Part shown: positions 1 to 9,508 of the stretch, piece after piece | Position numbering within the stretch: position 1 is the first letter of the stretch | Layout: each line of letters starts with the position of its first letter | DNA from: an uncultured Peptoniphilus sp. | GTDB lineage: Bacteria > Bacillota > Clostridia > Tissierellales > Peptoniphilaceae | NCBI GenBank assembly: GCA_902488455.1 | Contig: CABTWG010000002.1 | Location: 9,786 to 73,785 of the forward strand | DNA length: 64,000 nucleotides | Reading direction: 5' to 3' | The notes under the pieces: generated by a model | Told to the model about the DNA's origin: nothing | What the model saw: only the letters and a program-made list of their open reading frames with translations | Databases searched by the model: none | Position numbers and translations under genes: made by a program

Positions 1-373
1 CCATTCTCTTTGCGATGGCTACTTCTTCATCTGCTGTTAGTAGAGGAATCTTACCTATTTCCTTTAGGTACATTCTCACAGGATCATCTACGCTTATTCC
101 CTTTGGAACGGATAAATCTTCTTCGGCAGCATCTATTTTTTCATCATCTTCGTCATCTTTTATATCTTCGTCTAATAGTTCAATGCCTTTTTTTTCAAAT
201 TCCTTGTAAAGCGAATCTATTTCATCACTTTCCATAGGGATTTCATCGAGAGCATCCACTATCTCTTCATAGGTTAGATTTCCCTTTTTCTTTCCTGTCT
301 TCATAAGGGAATCCACTATGGAGTCTTTTGACATCGATAGATCGTCTTCTTCAAAATCCAAATGATCTGTCAT
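1..373 (-). CDS. rpoD: RNA polymerase primary sigma factor RpoD, N-terminal part
   Basis: Primary sigma factor that directs RNA polymerase to housekeeping promoters. Only the first 124 codons are present; the gene runs off the left edge. The visible part has an acidic region 1.1-like segment (many Asp/Glu around residues 50-80), then the start of region 1.2, recognisable by DDPVRMYLKEIG followed by LLTADEEVAIAKRM. The ATG lies 1 base after the dnaG stop, and the order dGTPase-dnaG-rpoD is the classic macromolecular-synthesis arrangement of Firmicutes. The short region 1.1 is usual for this phylum. The identification is firm; the DNA-binding regions 2-4 lie outside the window. Confidence 0.95.
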   Translation of the reverse strand, partial: MTDHLDFEEDDLSMSKDSIVDSLMKTGKKKGNLTYEEIVDALDEIPMESDEIDSLYKEFEKKGIELLDEDIKDDEDDEKIDAAEEDLSVPKGISVDDPVRMYLKEIGKIPLLTADEEVAIAKRM

Positions 374-374
374 T

Positions 375-2162
375 TTACATTCCTCCTTTTAGTTTTTTAT
401 TTATATCTGTAATAGTTTCTGATAATTTTTGCATCTTTTCTGTATAATCTGGTTCTTCTTTGTTTAAATTTTTAAGACTATCCAGTGCAGATTTTAAATC
501 TTCTTCTAGCTTATTCTTTATTATGGTCTTTGAAAGCTCACTTATAAATAGTTCTGGATTCTCATGGGAAACTTCGATTTCGCTTACTATTCTATATGAA
601 GTTTCAGAGATCTTACCATCTTCTTTTAATTTAAGCAGAGGATTTTTCTCTCCATTTTTATATTCTTCTTCCAAAGATTTTATTATCTCTACTTCATTTT
701 TTTCGAGATTTTCTTCTAGGTTTAAGCATTTTTTTATTACTTTAATATAATTTTCTTCAGAAGCTGCGTATGCCATGATTTGGTATTTTGATTTTTTTAG
801 TCCATCTTGCAGATTTTTAGATACGGTTTTAGTTCTCTTAGTATCTTTGTTAAATCTATCTTCTGTTCTTCTCTGCCTTTTGTCTTCATAATTTTGTTTA
901 TTTCTATTTATATAATTTATTATTGCAGATCTAGTAACTTTATATTCTTTTGAAAGCCTATCTATTTCAAGATCTCTTTCAATTGGATTTTTAATCGTAG
1001 AAACAAGTTTTGATGCTTCCATTATAAATCCTGTCATGCCTTCTGTGGTGTTGATATCGAAGTTCTTTTTTAGATCCTCGATTAAGTATTCAAAATAATT
1101 TGTAGCTTCAGATAATGTCACTTCAAAATTAAAAGCTCCATACTTCTTTAGATAGTCGTCTGGATCTAATCCTTCTGGAAGCCTTATGATCCTAGGACTT
1201 ACTCCTACTGATCTCAAAATTCCAATGGCTCGCTTCGTCGCTCTGATTCCAGCTTCATCTCCATCATAGCAAATATAGACTTCTTTTCCATATTTTTTTA
1301 CAAGCTCTGCCTGCTCAGAAGTTAACGCTGTACCTAGACTTGCTACACTATACTTTATACCACTTTTATAGAGAGAAATAACATCCATGTAGCCTTCTAC
1401 GAGAATTATTCTACTTCTATCTAAATTTTTTACTATGTTTTGGTTGTAGAGATTTCTTCCCTTGTGAAAAACAATGGTGTCTGTGCTGTTTAAGTATTTT
1501 GGTATAGAGTCGTCCATAACTCTTCCACCAAAGCCTATTACTCTTTTTCTAAGATCTATGATTGGAAACATAATTCGGTTTCTAAATCTATCGAAGTACC
1601 TTCCATTTTGAGATTTAGAAACTAGATTATATTCAAATAGCTCCTCTTCTGTAAATCCATTATTCTTCATGAAGTTTAAAAGATCACTCCAGCTATCTTC
1701 TGCAAATCCAAGGCCAAATGCCTTTATGACTTCTGGGCCTATCTCTCTTCTTTGTAAATATTCAAAAGCCATCTTATTGCTACTTAAATTTTGCATATAA
1801 AACTTAGCAGCCAAAAGATTTGCGTCATAACATCTACCGATCTTATCTAAAACTTTTTTATCGACTTTATCTTCTGCTAGTTCAATATTATATTTTTCCG
1901 CCAAGAATTTAACGGCTTCGATAAAACTTAAGTGTTCGATCTTCATTATAAATGTAATTACATCACCGCCGGCGCTACATCCAAAACATTTAAATATCTG
2001 CTTCGAATCAGATACTGAAAATGAAGGTGTCTTTTCAGAATGAAAAGGGCACAATCCCATATAGTTTGAGCCCTTTTTCTTTAAATCTACATATTCACTT
2101 ATTACATCTACGATGCTTGATTTTTGGCGTATTTCATCCAAAACTCTATCGTCAATTCTCAT
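375..2162 (-). CDS. dnaG: DNA primase DnaG
   Basis: Synthesises RNA primers for the replisome. The zinc-binding CHC2 domain is at the N-terminus (C38, H41, C59, C62 in the 595-residue product). A toprim core follows in the middle (VEGYMDVISLYKSG, then YDGDEAGIRA), and a helical C-terminal region likely binds the DnaB helicase. An in-frame upstream ATG at 2216 would add 18 residues inside the preceding dGTPase gene. I prefer the ATG at 2160-2162 because the product then begins MRIDDRVLDEIR, as primases usually do, and an AAGGA lies about 13 bases upstream. It overlaps the dGTPase gene by 11 bases and is followed at once by rpoD. Confidence 0.95.
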   Translation of the reverse strand: MRIDDRVLDEIRQKSSIVDVISEYVDLKKKGSNYMGLCPFHSEKTPSFSVSDSKQIFKCFGCSAGGDVITFIMKIEHLSFIEAVKFLAEKYNIELAEDKVDKKVLDKIGRCYDANLLAAKFYMQNLSSNKMAFEYLQRREIGPEVIKAFGLGFAEDSWSDLLNFMKNNGFTEEELFEYNLVSKSQNGRYFDRFRNRIMFPIIDLRKRVIGFGGRVMDDSIPKYLNSTDTIVFHKGRNLYNQNIVKNLDRSRIILVEGYMDVISLYKSGIKYSVASLGTALTSEQAELVKKYGKEVYICYDGDEAGIRATKRAIGILRSVGVSPRIIRLPEGLDPDDYLKKYGAFNFEVTLSEATNYFEYLIEDLKKNFDINTTEGMTGFIMEASKLVSTIKNPIERDLEIDRLSKEYKVTRSAIINYINRNKQNYEDKRQRRTEDRFNKDTKRTKTVSKNLQDGLKKSKYQIMAYAASEENYIKVIKKCLNLEENLEKNEVEIIKSLEEEYKNGEKNPLLKLKEDGKISETSYRIVSEIEVSHENPELFISELSKTIIKNKLEEDLKSALDSLKNLNKEEPDYTEKMQKLSETITDINKKLKGGM

Positions 2163-3174
2163 CTCTTGTATCCCATCCTTTAGGAATGCATATTTCTCTA
2201 AACACATGGATTGCAAATGTATCAGTCATACCTGCAATATAATCTGCTACAATTTCATCGTCTGTGTGTTCTATATTTTCATATATATTTAGATGTTCTT
2301 TTGGAATTCTGTATAAATCTTCTTTGTAAAAATTGTATAGATAGGTTATTATTCTATCTACTTTTGTATCTTCTACCTTTACATTTTTATCTAGGTAAAC
2401 CCTATCAAACATAAACTGTCTTAAACTCATGGTTGCTTCATAAATATCTGGCTCCATTTCAATGATTGGTTTGCCATAGGAGTTATTTATAATTGAGCTA
2501 ATCATCGTGCCGATTCTCTTTGAGTGGGTGTTTCCTAGGATTTCAATTTCTTCCTTAGGCAGGTCTTCTTCTCTTAGAATCCCTGCTCTTATTGCATCGT
2601 CTATATCGTGGTTGATGTAGGCGATTCTATCTGCATACTTTATTATTCTTCCTTCCAAGGTTGAGGCCAATTTATCTCCTGTATGGTGAAGAATTCCGTC
2701 TCTTACTTCTTCTGTCAGGTTAAGTCCAGTTCTATTTTCTCTCGATTCGAGAAAATCTACAACTCTAATGGACTGTTCATTGTGGCGAAATCCACCTGGT
2801 TTTAATCTATTTAATATAGTCTCTCCACTATGACCAAAAGGGGTATGACCTAGGTCATGACCAAGTGATATGGCTTCAACTAGGTCTTCATTTAGTTCCA
2901 ACGCTCTTGCAATGGTTCTTGCAATCTGTTGCACTTCCAATGTGTGAGTGAGCCGGGTCCTAAAATGGTCTCTTCCTGGACTTATAAAGACTTGGGTCTT
3001 ATGTTTTAATCTTCTAAAAGATTTTGAATGGATGATTCTATCCCTATCTCTTTGGTAACTGGTTCTGATTTTACAATCTTCTTCCACGTACCTTCTCTTG
3101 GCGTCCTTTGAATGGCAAGCGTAGGGTCTTAAAATTTTATCTTCTAAAATCTCCCTATTTTCTCTTATATTCAT
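2152..3174 (-). CDS. dGTPase-family HD phosphohydrolase
   Basis: Member of the deoxyguanosinetriphosphate triphosphohydrolase-like HD superfamily (340 aa), which hydrolyses dNTPs to deoxynucleoside and tripolyphosphate. Visible signatures are RDRDRIIHSKSFRRLKHKTQV near the N-terminus, the metal-binding histidine in RLTHTLEV, the HD pair in ISLGHDLGHTPFGHSGE, and a later ADRIAYINHDIDDA. The family is often encoded just before dnaG in Firmicutes, as here. The ATG overlaps the stop of the upstream PPDK-regulator gene by 4 bases, so translation is probably coupled. Substrate preference cannot be read from the sequence. Confidence 0.9.
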   Translation of the reverse strand: MNIRENREILEDKILRPYACHSKDAKRRYVEEDCKIRTSYQRDRDRIIHSKSFRRLKHKTQVFISPGRDHFRTRLTHTLEVQQIARTIARALELNEDLVEAISLGHDLGHTPFGHSGETILNRLKPGGFRHNEQSIRVVDFLESRENRTGLNLTEEVRDGILHHTGDKLASTLEGRIIKYADRIAYINHDIDDAIRAGILREEDLPKEEIEILGNTHSKRIGTMISSIINNSYGKPIIEMEPDIYEATMSLRQFMFDRVYLDKNVKVEDTKVDRIITYLYNFYKEDLYRIPKEHLNIYENIEHTDDEIVADYIAGMTDTFAIHVFREICIPKGWDTRDEN

Positions 3175-3983
3175 AGTCCTACACGCTTCATATGATCTAG
3201 AACTATTTCTGCAGTTTCTTCTATTGCTTTGTCAGTTACATCTATTACTATGCAACCTAACTTTCTCATAACTTCATCTGCATACATAAGCTCTTCCCTT
3301 ATTCTTTCTATATCGGCATACCTTGCCCCTTGAGAAAGTCCTAGAGATTTTAGCCTTTCTTCTCTTATAGAGATTAATTTTCGTGGTCTGCATGTAAGTC
3401 CTATTACTCTATTTACATCCTTGTCGTAGACTTCTTGAGGCACTGGCACTTCTGGTACAAGTGGAATGTTTGCAACTTTGTAATTTTTGTTTGCAAGATA
3501 CATAGACAGTGGAGTCTTTGAAGTTCTGGAGATACCTACTAGGCATATATCAGCCTTCTTAGCTCCTCTTGGGTCCTTGCCATCGTCATATTTAACTGCA
3601 AATTCAATCGCTTCAACTTTTTTGAAATAATTTTCATCAAGGCGTCTTATTAGTCCCGGTTCTCTAAGCGGTGGATGACCTAATGCTTTTTCAAATTCAA
3701 CAAGTGGCTCTCCCATTACATCAATCAAATGGATTCCAAGCTCTTTTCCTTTCATTTGAATATAGTCTCTGGTTTCTTGCACGACATTTGTGTATACTAC
3801 CACTGCTTTTTGGCACCTTGATGCCATCTCCATAATTGGTTTTATCTGTTCGACGCTATTGTGGTATGGGAATCTTCTAATTTCATAGTCTGTGGCTTCA
3901 AACTGTCTCACAGATGCTTTTGCTATTAATTCTCCTGTTTCCCCAACCGAGTCGGAGATTACAAATATTGAAATACTTGGCAT
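3171..3983 (-). CDS. Pyruvate, phosphate dikinase regulatory protein (DUF299 kinase/pyrophosphorylase)
   Basis: A 270-residue protein of the PDRP/PSRP (YqfL) family. These bifunctional enzymes use ADP to phosphorylate and inactivate a dikinase (PPDK or PEP synthase) and use phosphate to reverse this. Diagnostic motifs are the N-terminal ISDSVGETGE and the P-loop-like VGISRTSKTPLSMYLA about 150 residues in. It sits 1 base downstream of the CcpN-like repressor, the same pair as ccpN-yqfL in Bacillus subtilis, which links it to control of gluconeogenesis. No PPDK or PEP synthase gene is present in the window. Confidence 0.92.
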   Translation of the reverse strand: MPSISIFVISDSVGETGELIAKASVRQFEATDYEIRRFPYHNSVEQIKPIMEMASRCQKAVVVYTNVVQETRDYIQMKGKELGIHLIDVMGEPLVEFEKALGHPPLREPGLIRRLDENYFKKVEAIEFAVKYDDGKDPRGAKKADICLVGISRTSKTPLSMYLANKNYKVANIPLVPEVPVPQEVYDKDVNRVIGLTCRPRKLISIREERLKSLGLSQGARYADIERIREELMYADEVMRKLGCIVIDVTDKAIEETAEIVLDHMKRVGL

Positions 3984-3984
3984 A

Positions 3985-4602
3985 TCAATCTTCCTTAGTC
4001 TTAGATAACTCTATAAATACATTTAGTGCGTTGGTCTTAGTCCATCTTCCAACCACCTTCATATGTTGATTTACAACTGGAATAGCATCTACATCGTGAT
4101 CGTATAAAACTTGAGCTGCTTCTTTAACCGTTGCCCTTGGACTTACAGTAAAGACATTTGGCATTCTTGTCATGATTACAGATACTGGGGTGTTTTCTAT
4201 ATCCATCTTCGTCATAGTTGCTCTTAGTAGATCTTTTCTACTTACAACCCCTATTAGTTTTGATTTGCTAGTTACGAATAGTGTTCCAATATCTGAGGCA
4301 AATAGTTCTACTATTGCATCGCTTATACTTTGTCCTTCGTCTAAAACTGCTGATGTGGACATATAGTCTTTAACTAACATCTTTTGTAGTTTGTTATTTA
4401 TAGATTGGGTGTCTACGTCGCCTCTGAAGAAATAACCATACTTAGGTCTTGCTCCCAATATGTTTAGCATCACAAGTATTGAAAGGTCAGGTCTTATAGT
4501 CGCTCGTGAAAGTCCCAATCTCTCAGCAATTTCGTCGCCTATTATAGGCTCTCCTTCTTTTACTATCTCAATTATTTCTTCTTGTCTCTTAGTTAGTTCC
4601 AT
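3985..4602 (-). CDS. ccpN: CcpN-like repressor: helix-turn-helix plus two CBS domains
   Basis: Transcription factor of 205 aa. Residues 1-60 form a winged helix-turn-helix (ITKR-type start, then IAERLGLSRATIRPDLSIL). Two CBS modules follow, about residues 75-135 and 140-200, which in this family sense adenine nucleotides. In B. subtilis CcpN represses gluconeogenic genes under glycolytic conditions. Position directly before the PPDK regulatory protein supports that orthology. It follows glyS by 2 bases and is probably co-transcribed with it. The family call is strong; the regulon in this organism is unknown. Confidence 0.88.
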   Translation of the reverse strand: MELTKRQEEIIEIVKEGEPIIGDEIAERLGLSRATIRPDLSILVMLNILGARPKYGYFFRGDVDTQSINNKLQKMLVKDYMSTSAVLDEGQSISDAIVELFASDIGTLFVTSKSKLIGVVSRKDLLRATMTKMDIENTPVSVIMTRMPNVFTVSPRATVKEAAQVLYDHDVDAIPVVNQHMKVVGRWTKTNALNVFIELSKTKED

Positions 4603-4604
4603 AT

Positions 4605-6671
4605 TTATTCCTTAATAGATTCAATATTCACTACTCTTTCTACAAGGCTATCTATTAAATGTAGTAGTGCTAAACGGTTGCTCCTTACTTTTTCATCATC
4701 TACAAGTACCATACAGCTGTCAAAGAATTTATCAATAAATGGTACAAGTGGATTTAGAGATGAAAGTGCTTCTCCATATTTCTTGTCGTTAATCAAAGCT
4801 TCTACTTCTGGTCTTAGGGATTCAAATTTATTGTAGAGTTCTTTTTCTGATTCATCTTCTAAGTTTTCTTCTACAACTTCTCCTTCTTCATACTTGGTTG
4901 CAAGGTTATGAACTCTAGTTAGTGCATCTACAAGTTCTGTTCTATCTTCTTTAAAGAATTCGTTGAGTTTAGTTGCTTTATCTATAGTTTCTAGAATTGT
5001 TCCATCTGATTCTATAACGCCTTTTATTATGTCGTATCTAATATCCATGTCTTCAAGGATATTTTTAATTCTTGCTCTGAAGTAGTCTAGAATTTGTTCT
5101 TTTACTTCTTCGTAATTGAATGTTAGATTGTTTTCTTGAACGTAGGTATAAAGTGCGTGATCTACAATGTCGCTTAGTGATAGATCCCAGTTTTTGTCCT
5201 TTATAATATTTATTACACCTATTGAAAGTCTTCTAAGTGCAAATGGGTCTTGTGATCCTGTAGGGATAAGTCCTATTGCAAATAGTCCAACTATTGTGTC
5301 TATCTTATCTGCTATTGCAAGGATTGAACCTATGGTTGTCTCAGGTAGTATATCTCCTGCAAATCTAGGTAGGTATTGTTCAAAGATTGCTTGACTTACA
5401 AGGGCTTTTTCTCCTTGCAGTTTTGAATAGATTGATCCAATGGTTCCTTGAAGTTCTGTAAATTCTGTTACCATCTTGGTTGTTAAATCTGCTTTTGAAA
5501 GTTCAGCAGCTCTCTTTAAATCTATAAGTGATTCATCGGCAACTTCTAATTTTTCTCCGATTTCACGAGAAAGTTTATCTATTCTTAGTGATTTATCATA
5601 CATTGTGCCAAGTTTATCTTGGAACATTAGTCCCTTTAGGTTTTCATTTAAATCTTCTAAGTTGGTCTTAATATCTTCGTTGTAGAAGAATTTTGCGTCT
5701 TCAAGTCTAGCTCCTAAGACTTTTTCGTTACCTTTAGAAACTATTTCTTTTTTGTAGTCTGTACCGTTTCTTACGGTTATGAAGTATGGAAGTAGTTTTC
5801 CATCTTCGTCATATACAGGGATGTAACGAAGGTGATCTCTCATTGGTGTAGTTATTACTTCTGCTGGAAGTTCTAGATATTCTTCTTTTACATTTCCTGT
5901 TATTGGTGTTGGATATTCATTTATATAGGTTAGCTCATCAAGTAGATCCTTGTCTTCTTTTATTTCTCCACCAAGTGCTTTAGCTTCTTTCTTTGCGTTT
6001 ATTTTTATAATTTCAAGTCTCTTCTTTTGATCTAGGATTACATAGTTTTCTTCAAGAAGTTTTTCATAATTATCCACGTGATCTATTTCAATGTGAGAGC
6101 TTCCTAAGAATCTGTGACCTCTTGTCACATTCCCTACTGGAATGCCTTCAAATGGAAATTCTACTACTGTGCTGTCGATCATGCTTACTATCCATCTTAT
6201 AGGTCTTGCAAATTTAAGATTCTTTCCACCCCATTTCATATTCTTAGGGAAGGTTATGGATTTTATAAGGTTTGGGATTTCTATTTTTAGAATTTCTTCT
6301 GACTTTTCACCTTTTTTGTGAACTTGTCCATATACATATTCTGTGCCTTTTAAATCTTTAATTTCTATTTCTTCTATTTTTAAATTCTTAGATTTTAAGA
6401 ATCCTTCAAGTGGTTTTGTAGGATTTCCATCTTCGTCAAAGGCGATTTTCTTAGCAGGTCCCTTTACTTCTTCGTTGATGTCTCTTTGGAATTCTTCTAT
6501 GCCGTCTATAAAAAGTGTAAGTCTTCTAGGAGTTGCGTAGGTTCTTATATCTTTGTAATCTATTAGATTTTCTTTAAGAAATTTGTCTGCCTTTTCTCCT
6601 ATTTGATTAAGTGCAAGTTCCACATATCTTGCTGGCAATTCTTCCATTCCGATTTCAAGTAAATAATTCAT
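4605..6671 (-). CDS. glyS: Glycyl-tRNA synthetase beta subunit
   Basis: Tetrameric alpha2beta2 glycyl-tRNA synthetase, tRNA-binding subunit (688 aa, normal length). It starts with the typical [17 protein letters not shown], contains the ATPRRLTLFIDG segment, the FPKNMKWGG..FARPIRWIV region and the HD-like ADKIDTIVGLFAIGLIPTGSQDPFALRR block, and ends in a C-terminal anticodon-binding domain of the DALR type. The start codon shares one base with the glyQ stop, so the two subunits are translationally coupled. No glycine T-box was seen upstream because glyQ directly abuts recO. Confidence 0.96.
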   Translation of the reverse strand: MNYLLEIGMEELPARYVELALNQIGEKADKFLKENLIDYKDIRTYATPRRLTLFIDGIEEFQRDINEEVKGPAKKIAFDEDGNPTKPLEGFLKSKNLKIEEIEIKDLKGTEYVYGQVHKKGEKSEEILKIEIPNLIKSITFPKNMKWGGKNLKFARPIRWIVSMIDSTVVEFPFEGIPVGNVTRGHRFLGSSHIEIDHVDNYEKLLEENYVILDQKKRLEIIKINAKKEAKALGGEIKEDKDLLDELTYINEYPTPITGNVKEEYLELPAEVITTPMRDHLRYIPVYDEDGKLLPYFITVRNGTDYKKEIVSKGNEKVLGARLEDAKFFYNEDIKTNLEDLNENLKGLMFQDKLGTMYDKSLRIDKLSREIGEKLEVADESLIDLKRAAELSKADLTTKMVTEFTELQGTIGSIYSKLQGEKALVSQAIFEQYLPRFAGDILPETTIGSILAIADKIDTIVGLFAIGLIPTGSQDPFALRRLSIGVINIIKDKNWDLSLSDIVDHALYTYVQENNLTFNYEEVKEQILDYFRARIKNILEDMDIRYDIIKGVIESDGTILETIDKATKLNEFFKEDRTELVDALTRVHNLATKYEEGEVVEENLEDESEKELYNKFESLRPEVEALINDKKYGEALSSLNPLVPFIDKFFDSCMVLVDDEKVRSNRLALLHLIDSLVERVVNIESIKE

Positions 6672-7549
6672 TATTTGTCACCTCTTTTTAAAAGTGGATA
6701 TCCCAATTCTTCTCTCTGTTTTAAATAAGTTTCTGCTACTTTTCTAGCACTATTTCTAACCCTTCCGATATATGAAGTTCTTTCTGATACTGAAAGTGCT
6801 CCTCTTGAGTCAAGAAGGTTAAATGTATGTGAGCATTTTAAAGTGTAGTCGTATGCTGGTAGCACTAGTCCTAGCTCGATTATTCTTGCAGATTCTTTTT
6901 CATAGGTATCGAATAGATTCTTTAACATGTCTACATTTGCATCTTCGAATCCATACTTGGATTGTTCGTACTCTGCCATTTTGAAAATGTCGCCGTACTT
7001 TATGTTTTCGTTCCATTCTATATCGTAAACTGAATCCACATTTTGTAAGTACATTGCAATTCTTTCAAGACCATAGGTTAGCTCTGCTGATTCAAGTTCG
7101 CAGTTAATTCCTCCTACTTGTTGGAAGTAGGTAAATTGTGTAACTTCCATTCCGTCAAGCCAAACTTCCCAGCCTAGACCCCATGCTCCTAGGGTTGGTG
7201 ATTCCCAGTTATCTTCTACAAATCTAATGTCGTGGATGCTTGTATCGATTCCTATCGCTTCAAGAGATCCAAGATATTGTTCTTGTACATCTTCTGGAGA
7301 TGGTTTTAAGATTACTTGTAGTTGGTGATGTTGGTAAAGTCTGTTTGGGTTTTCTCCATATCTTCCGTCTGCTGGTCTTCTGGATGGTTCTACGTAAACT
7401 GTTCTCCATGGTTCTGGTCCAAGTGATCTCATAAATGTGTGAGGATTCATAGTTCCTGCACCTTTTTCAATATCGTAAGGTTCCATTATGATTGCTCCTC
7501 TTTCCATCCAGTAGTTTGTCAAATTCTTAATTAAATCTTGAAAATACAT
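6671..7549 (-). CDS. glyQ: Glycyl-tRNA synthetase alpha subunit
   Basis: Catalytic subunit (292 aa) of the alpha2beta2 glycyl-tRNA synthetase, which charges tRNA-Gly. The sequence is very conserved: [12 protein letters not shown] at the start, [16 protein letters not shown], then [23 protein letters not shown], and the class II motif region [17 protein letters not shown] near residue 155. It begins at the last base of the recO gene and ends at the first base of glyS. This dense packing (era-recO-glyQ-glyS) is common in Clostridia. Confidence 0.97.
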   Translation of the reverse strand: MYFQDLIKNLTNYWMERGAIIMEPYDIEKGAGTMNPHTFMRSLGPEPWRTVYVEPSRRPADGRYGENPNRLYQHHQLQVILKPSPEDVQEQYLGSLEAIGIDTSIHDIRFVEDNWESPTLGAWGLGWEVWLDGMEVTQFTYFQQVGGINCELESAELTYGLERIAMYLQNVDSVYDIEWNENIKYGDIFKMAEYEQSKYGFEDANVDMLKNLFDTYEKESARIIELGLVLPAYDYTLKCSHTFNLLDSRGALSVSERTSYIGRVRNSARKVAETYLKQREELGYPLLKRGDK

Positions 7550-8232
7550 TATTCCTCCCTAATTAACTCCAATGAGTTTATTTGTCTTAAATCTAGACAG
7601 TATTTTAAATATTCTATTATGATGAAAAAAATCTTCCTTTCAAAAGGCTTTTTTTCAAATTCGTATTCCAAATCTTTATACATCAAAAGATTTAGATATT
7701 CTACTTCTTCATCGCTTAACTCATAGTTTCTTGAAGAGCTTTCCTTGGTAGGTGAAAGTCCTCCTCCATCTACTAAAAAGTAATTTCCATTCATAGATGG
7801 TCTAAATCCTATAAAGGAAATATATTTAAGTAGAAGCTGCATGGTTCTTACCCTTGCTGTTGAATCCTCAAGTGTTTCTAAATATTTCTTTAGAAGCAAG
7901 TAAGCATTTTTATTTTCTATCTCTTCCATATTGCTCTTTAGGTAAATTTCTATTACTAAGTTGGCAAATGAAAGTTTAACTAGGCTCTCTCTTAAGTGCA
8001 AGTTTGAAGATAAAATCTTGGCACTCTTTATATAGTAAAAGACGCCTGTTTTTGAAATCGTATATTCATTTACAAAGAACACCTGGGAGGAGCTTGTCAC
8101 TTTTGAGCTTCTCTTCAAGGCTCCCTTTGCATAGATGGTTACTAGACCGGTTTTAAGGGTGTAAACTTTTAAAGTTTTGGAGCTTTCTCCAGCATTTCTC
8201 TCTGATAAGACTATGCCCTCTGTCCTAATCAT
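7549..8232 (-). CDS. recO: DNA repair protein RecO
   Basis: RecO (227 aa) loads RecA on SSB-coated single strands together with RecR, and anneals DNA. The N-terminal OB fold is visible ([21 protein letters not shown], then [11 protein letters not shown]), followed by a helical domain. The CxxC pairs that form a zinc site in many RecO proteins are absent in the C-terminal half, where a [17 protein letters not shown] segment takes that place. It overlaps era by 4 bases. Identification rests on the N-terminal fold and the era-recO-glyQS neighbourhood. Confidence 0.9.
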   Translation of the reverse strand: MIRTEGIVLSERNAGESSKTLKVYTLKTGLVTIYAKGALKRSSKVTSSSQVFFVNEYTISKTGVFYYIKSAKILSSNLHLRESLVKLSFANLVIEIYLKSNMEEIENKNAYLLLKKYLETLEDSTARVRTMQLLLKYISFIGFRPSMNGNYFLVDGGGLSPTKESSSRNYELSDEEVEYLNLLMYKDLEYEFEKKPFERKIFFIIIEYLKYCLDLRQINSLELIREE

Positions 8233-9113
8233 AGATAGCCATGTCCTTTAAGTCTGGTCTCGTTATCCCTCCAATTTTTGTCAACTTTTACCCAAAGTCT
8301 AAGATCTACCTTGGTCATCAGTAAGTCGATTAGATCCTGCCTTGCAGCTGAGCCTATCTTCTTAAGCATAGAGCCGCCTTTGCCTATTATTATCCCTTTG
8401 TGGTTTTCTCTTTCTACAAAGATTGTGGCAATAATATTGGTTCTATCTTCTAACTCTTCCATCTGTTCTATTTCAACAGCTACCCCATGAGGCACTTCTT
8501 CTTCCAAGAATTGTAGTGCTTTTTCCCTTATAATTTCTGCTACTATAAACTTCATAGGTCTGTCGGTTACATAATCATCTGTGTAGTACTTAGGACCTTC
8601 TGGAAGATATTTCTTAACTGTGTCAAGATAGATCTCGGTCCCGTCTCCCTCTCTTGCAGAGATTGGAATTATTTCTAGAAAATCCATCTCTTTTGAGTAC
8701 ATTTCAATCAAATGTAGTACAGCTTCCTTAGGTATGCTGTCAATCTTATTTATAAGTAAAATTACCTTTTTATCTTTTAATTTCTTTAATTTGTCGAGGA
8801 TCAGTCTATCTTGTTTTCCAATTATCTTTGAAGTGTCGACTATATAAGTTATTAAATCGACATCCTCTAGTGCAGAGCTTGATTCTCTAAGCATGTAGTC
8901 GCCAAGTTCGTTTCTTGGAGTCTGCATCCCTGGTGTATCAAGAAATATTATTTGACTCTCATCGTCACTGTATATAAGATTTATTTTATTTCTTGTGGTT
9001 TGAGCCTTGTCTGAAACTGCAAGGATTCTCATGCCGATTATTCTATTTAGAAGGGTCGATTTGCCTACGTTTGGTCTGCCAATCACCGCTACATATCCTG
9101 ATTTAAACATCAT
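8229..9113 (-). CDS. era: GTPase Era
   Basis: Essential GTPase that binds 16S rRNA during 30S subunit maturation (294 aa). Motifs: G1 GRPNVGKST at about residues 12-20, G2 TTRN, G3 DTPG near residue 59, G4 NKID, then a C-terminal KH domain with IIGKGGSMLKKIG. Two adjacent ATG codons occur at the start (9113 and 9110) and I cannot tell them apart. The gene overlaps the end of cdd by 11 bases and recO by 4, so it lies inside a coupled ybeY-dgkA-cdd-era-recO string, a well-known Firmicute order. Confidence 0.96.
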   Translation of the reverse strand: MMFKSGYVAVIGRPNVGKSTLLNRIIGMRILAVSDKAQTTRNKINLIYSDDESQIIFLDTPGMQTPRNELGDYMLRESSSALEDVDLITYIVDTSKIIGKQDRLILDKLKKLKDKKVILLINKIDSIPKEAVLHLIEMYSKEMDFLEIIPISAREGDGTEIYLDTVKKYLPEGPKYYTDDYVTDRPMKFIVAEIIREKALQFLEEEVPHGVAVEIEQMEELEDRTNIIATIFVERENHKGIIIGKGGSMLKKIGSAARQDLIDLLMTKVDLRLWVKVDKNWRDNETRLKGHGYL

Positions 9114-9501
9114 TTAACTCCTCTGGTCCAAAACTATGTGGAAGTATCTCTTCCAAAGTATATTTTTTATAATCATCCTTCGAGTTTGCAATTATGATTT
9201 CAGGGTTCTTTGCAAATTCTCTTATTACCTGTCTGCAAACTCCGCAAGGAAATGTGTCTTTATTGTCTCCAGTTATTACTATTTTCTTAATTTCTCTTTT
9301 ACCTTCTGAAACTGCCTTGAAAATCGCCACCCTCTCTGCACAAATGGTCGGTGAATATGAGACGATTTCGATGTTTCCACCTTGGTACACAGATCCGTCT
9401 TCCATCTCAACTACACATCCAACGTTGAACTTTGAGTATGGAGTGTAGGTCATGTTTTCTTTTGCATCCAGTGCAAGTTCTATAAGTTTTTTAATTTCCA
9501 T
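9103..9501 (-). CDS. cdd: Cytidine deaminase
   Basis: Deaminates cytidine and deoxycytidine to the uridine forms in pyrimidine salvage. The product is 132 aa from the ATG at 9499-9501, which has GAGGTG 4 bases upstream; an in-frame ATG at 9552 lies inside the preceding gene and has no ribosome site. The zinc site is clear: CAER (cysteine plus catalytic glutamate) near residue 55 and PCGVCRQV near residue 85. YTPYSKFNVGCVVE and GGNIEIVSYSPT form the substrate-binding N-terminal part. It is located between dgkA and era, as in many Firmicutes. Confidence 0.95.
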   Translation of the reverse strand: MEIKKLIELALDAKENMTYTPYSKFNVGCVVEMEDGSVYQGGNIEIVSYSPTICAERVAIFKAVSEGKREIKKIVITGDNKDTFPCGVCRQVIREFAKNPEIIIANSKDDYKKYTLEEILPHSFGPEELNDV

Positions 9502-9508
9502 AAACACC

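Noticed and set aside
7549..7726. Glycine T-box or riboswitch before glyQS
   Set aside because: glyQ starts at the last base of recO, leaving no room for a leader.
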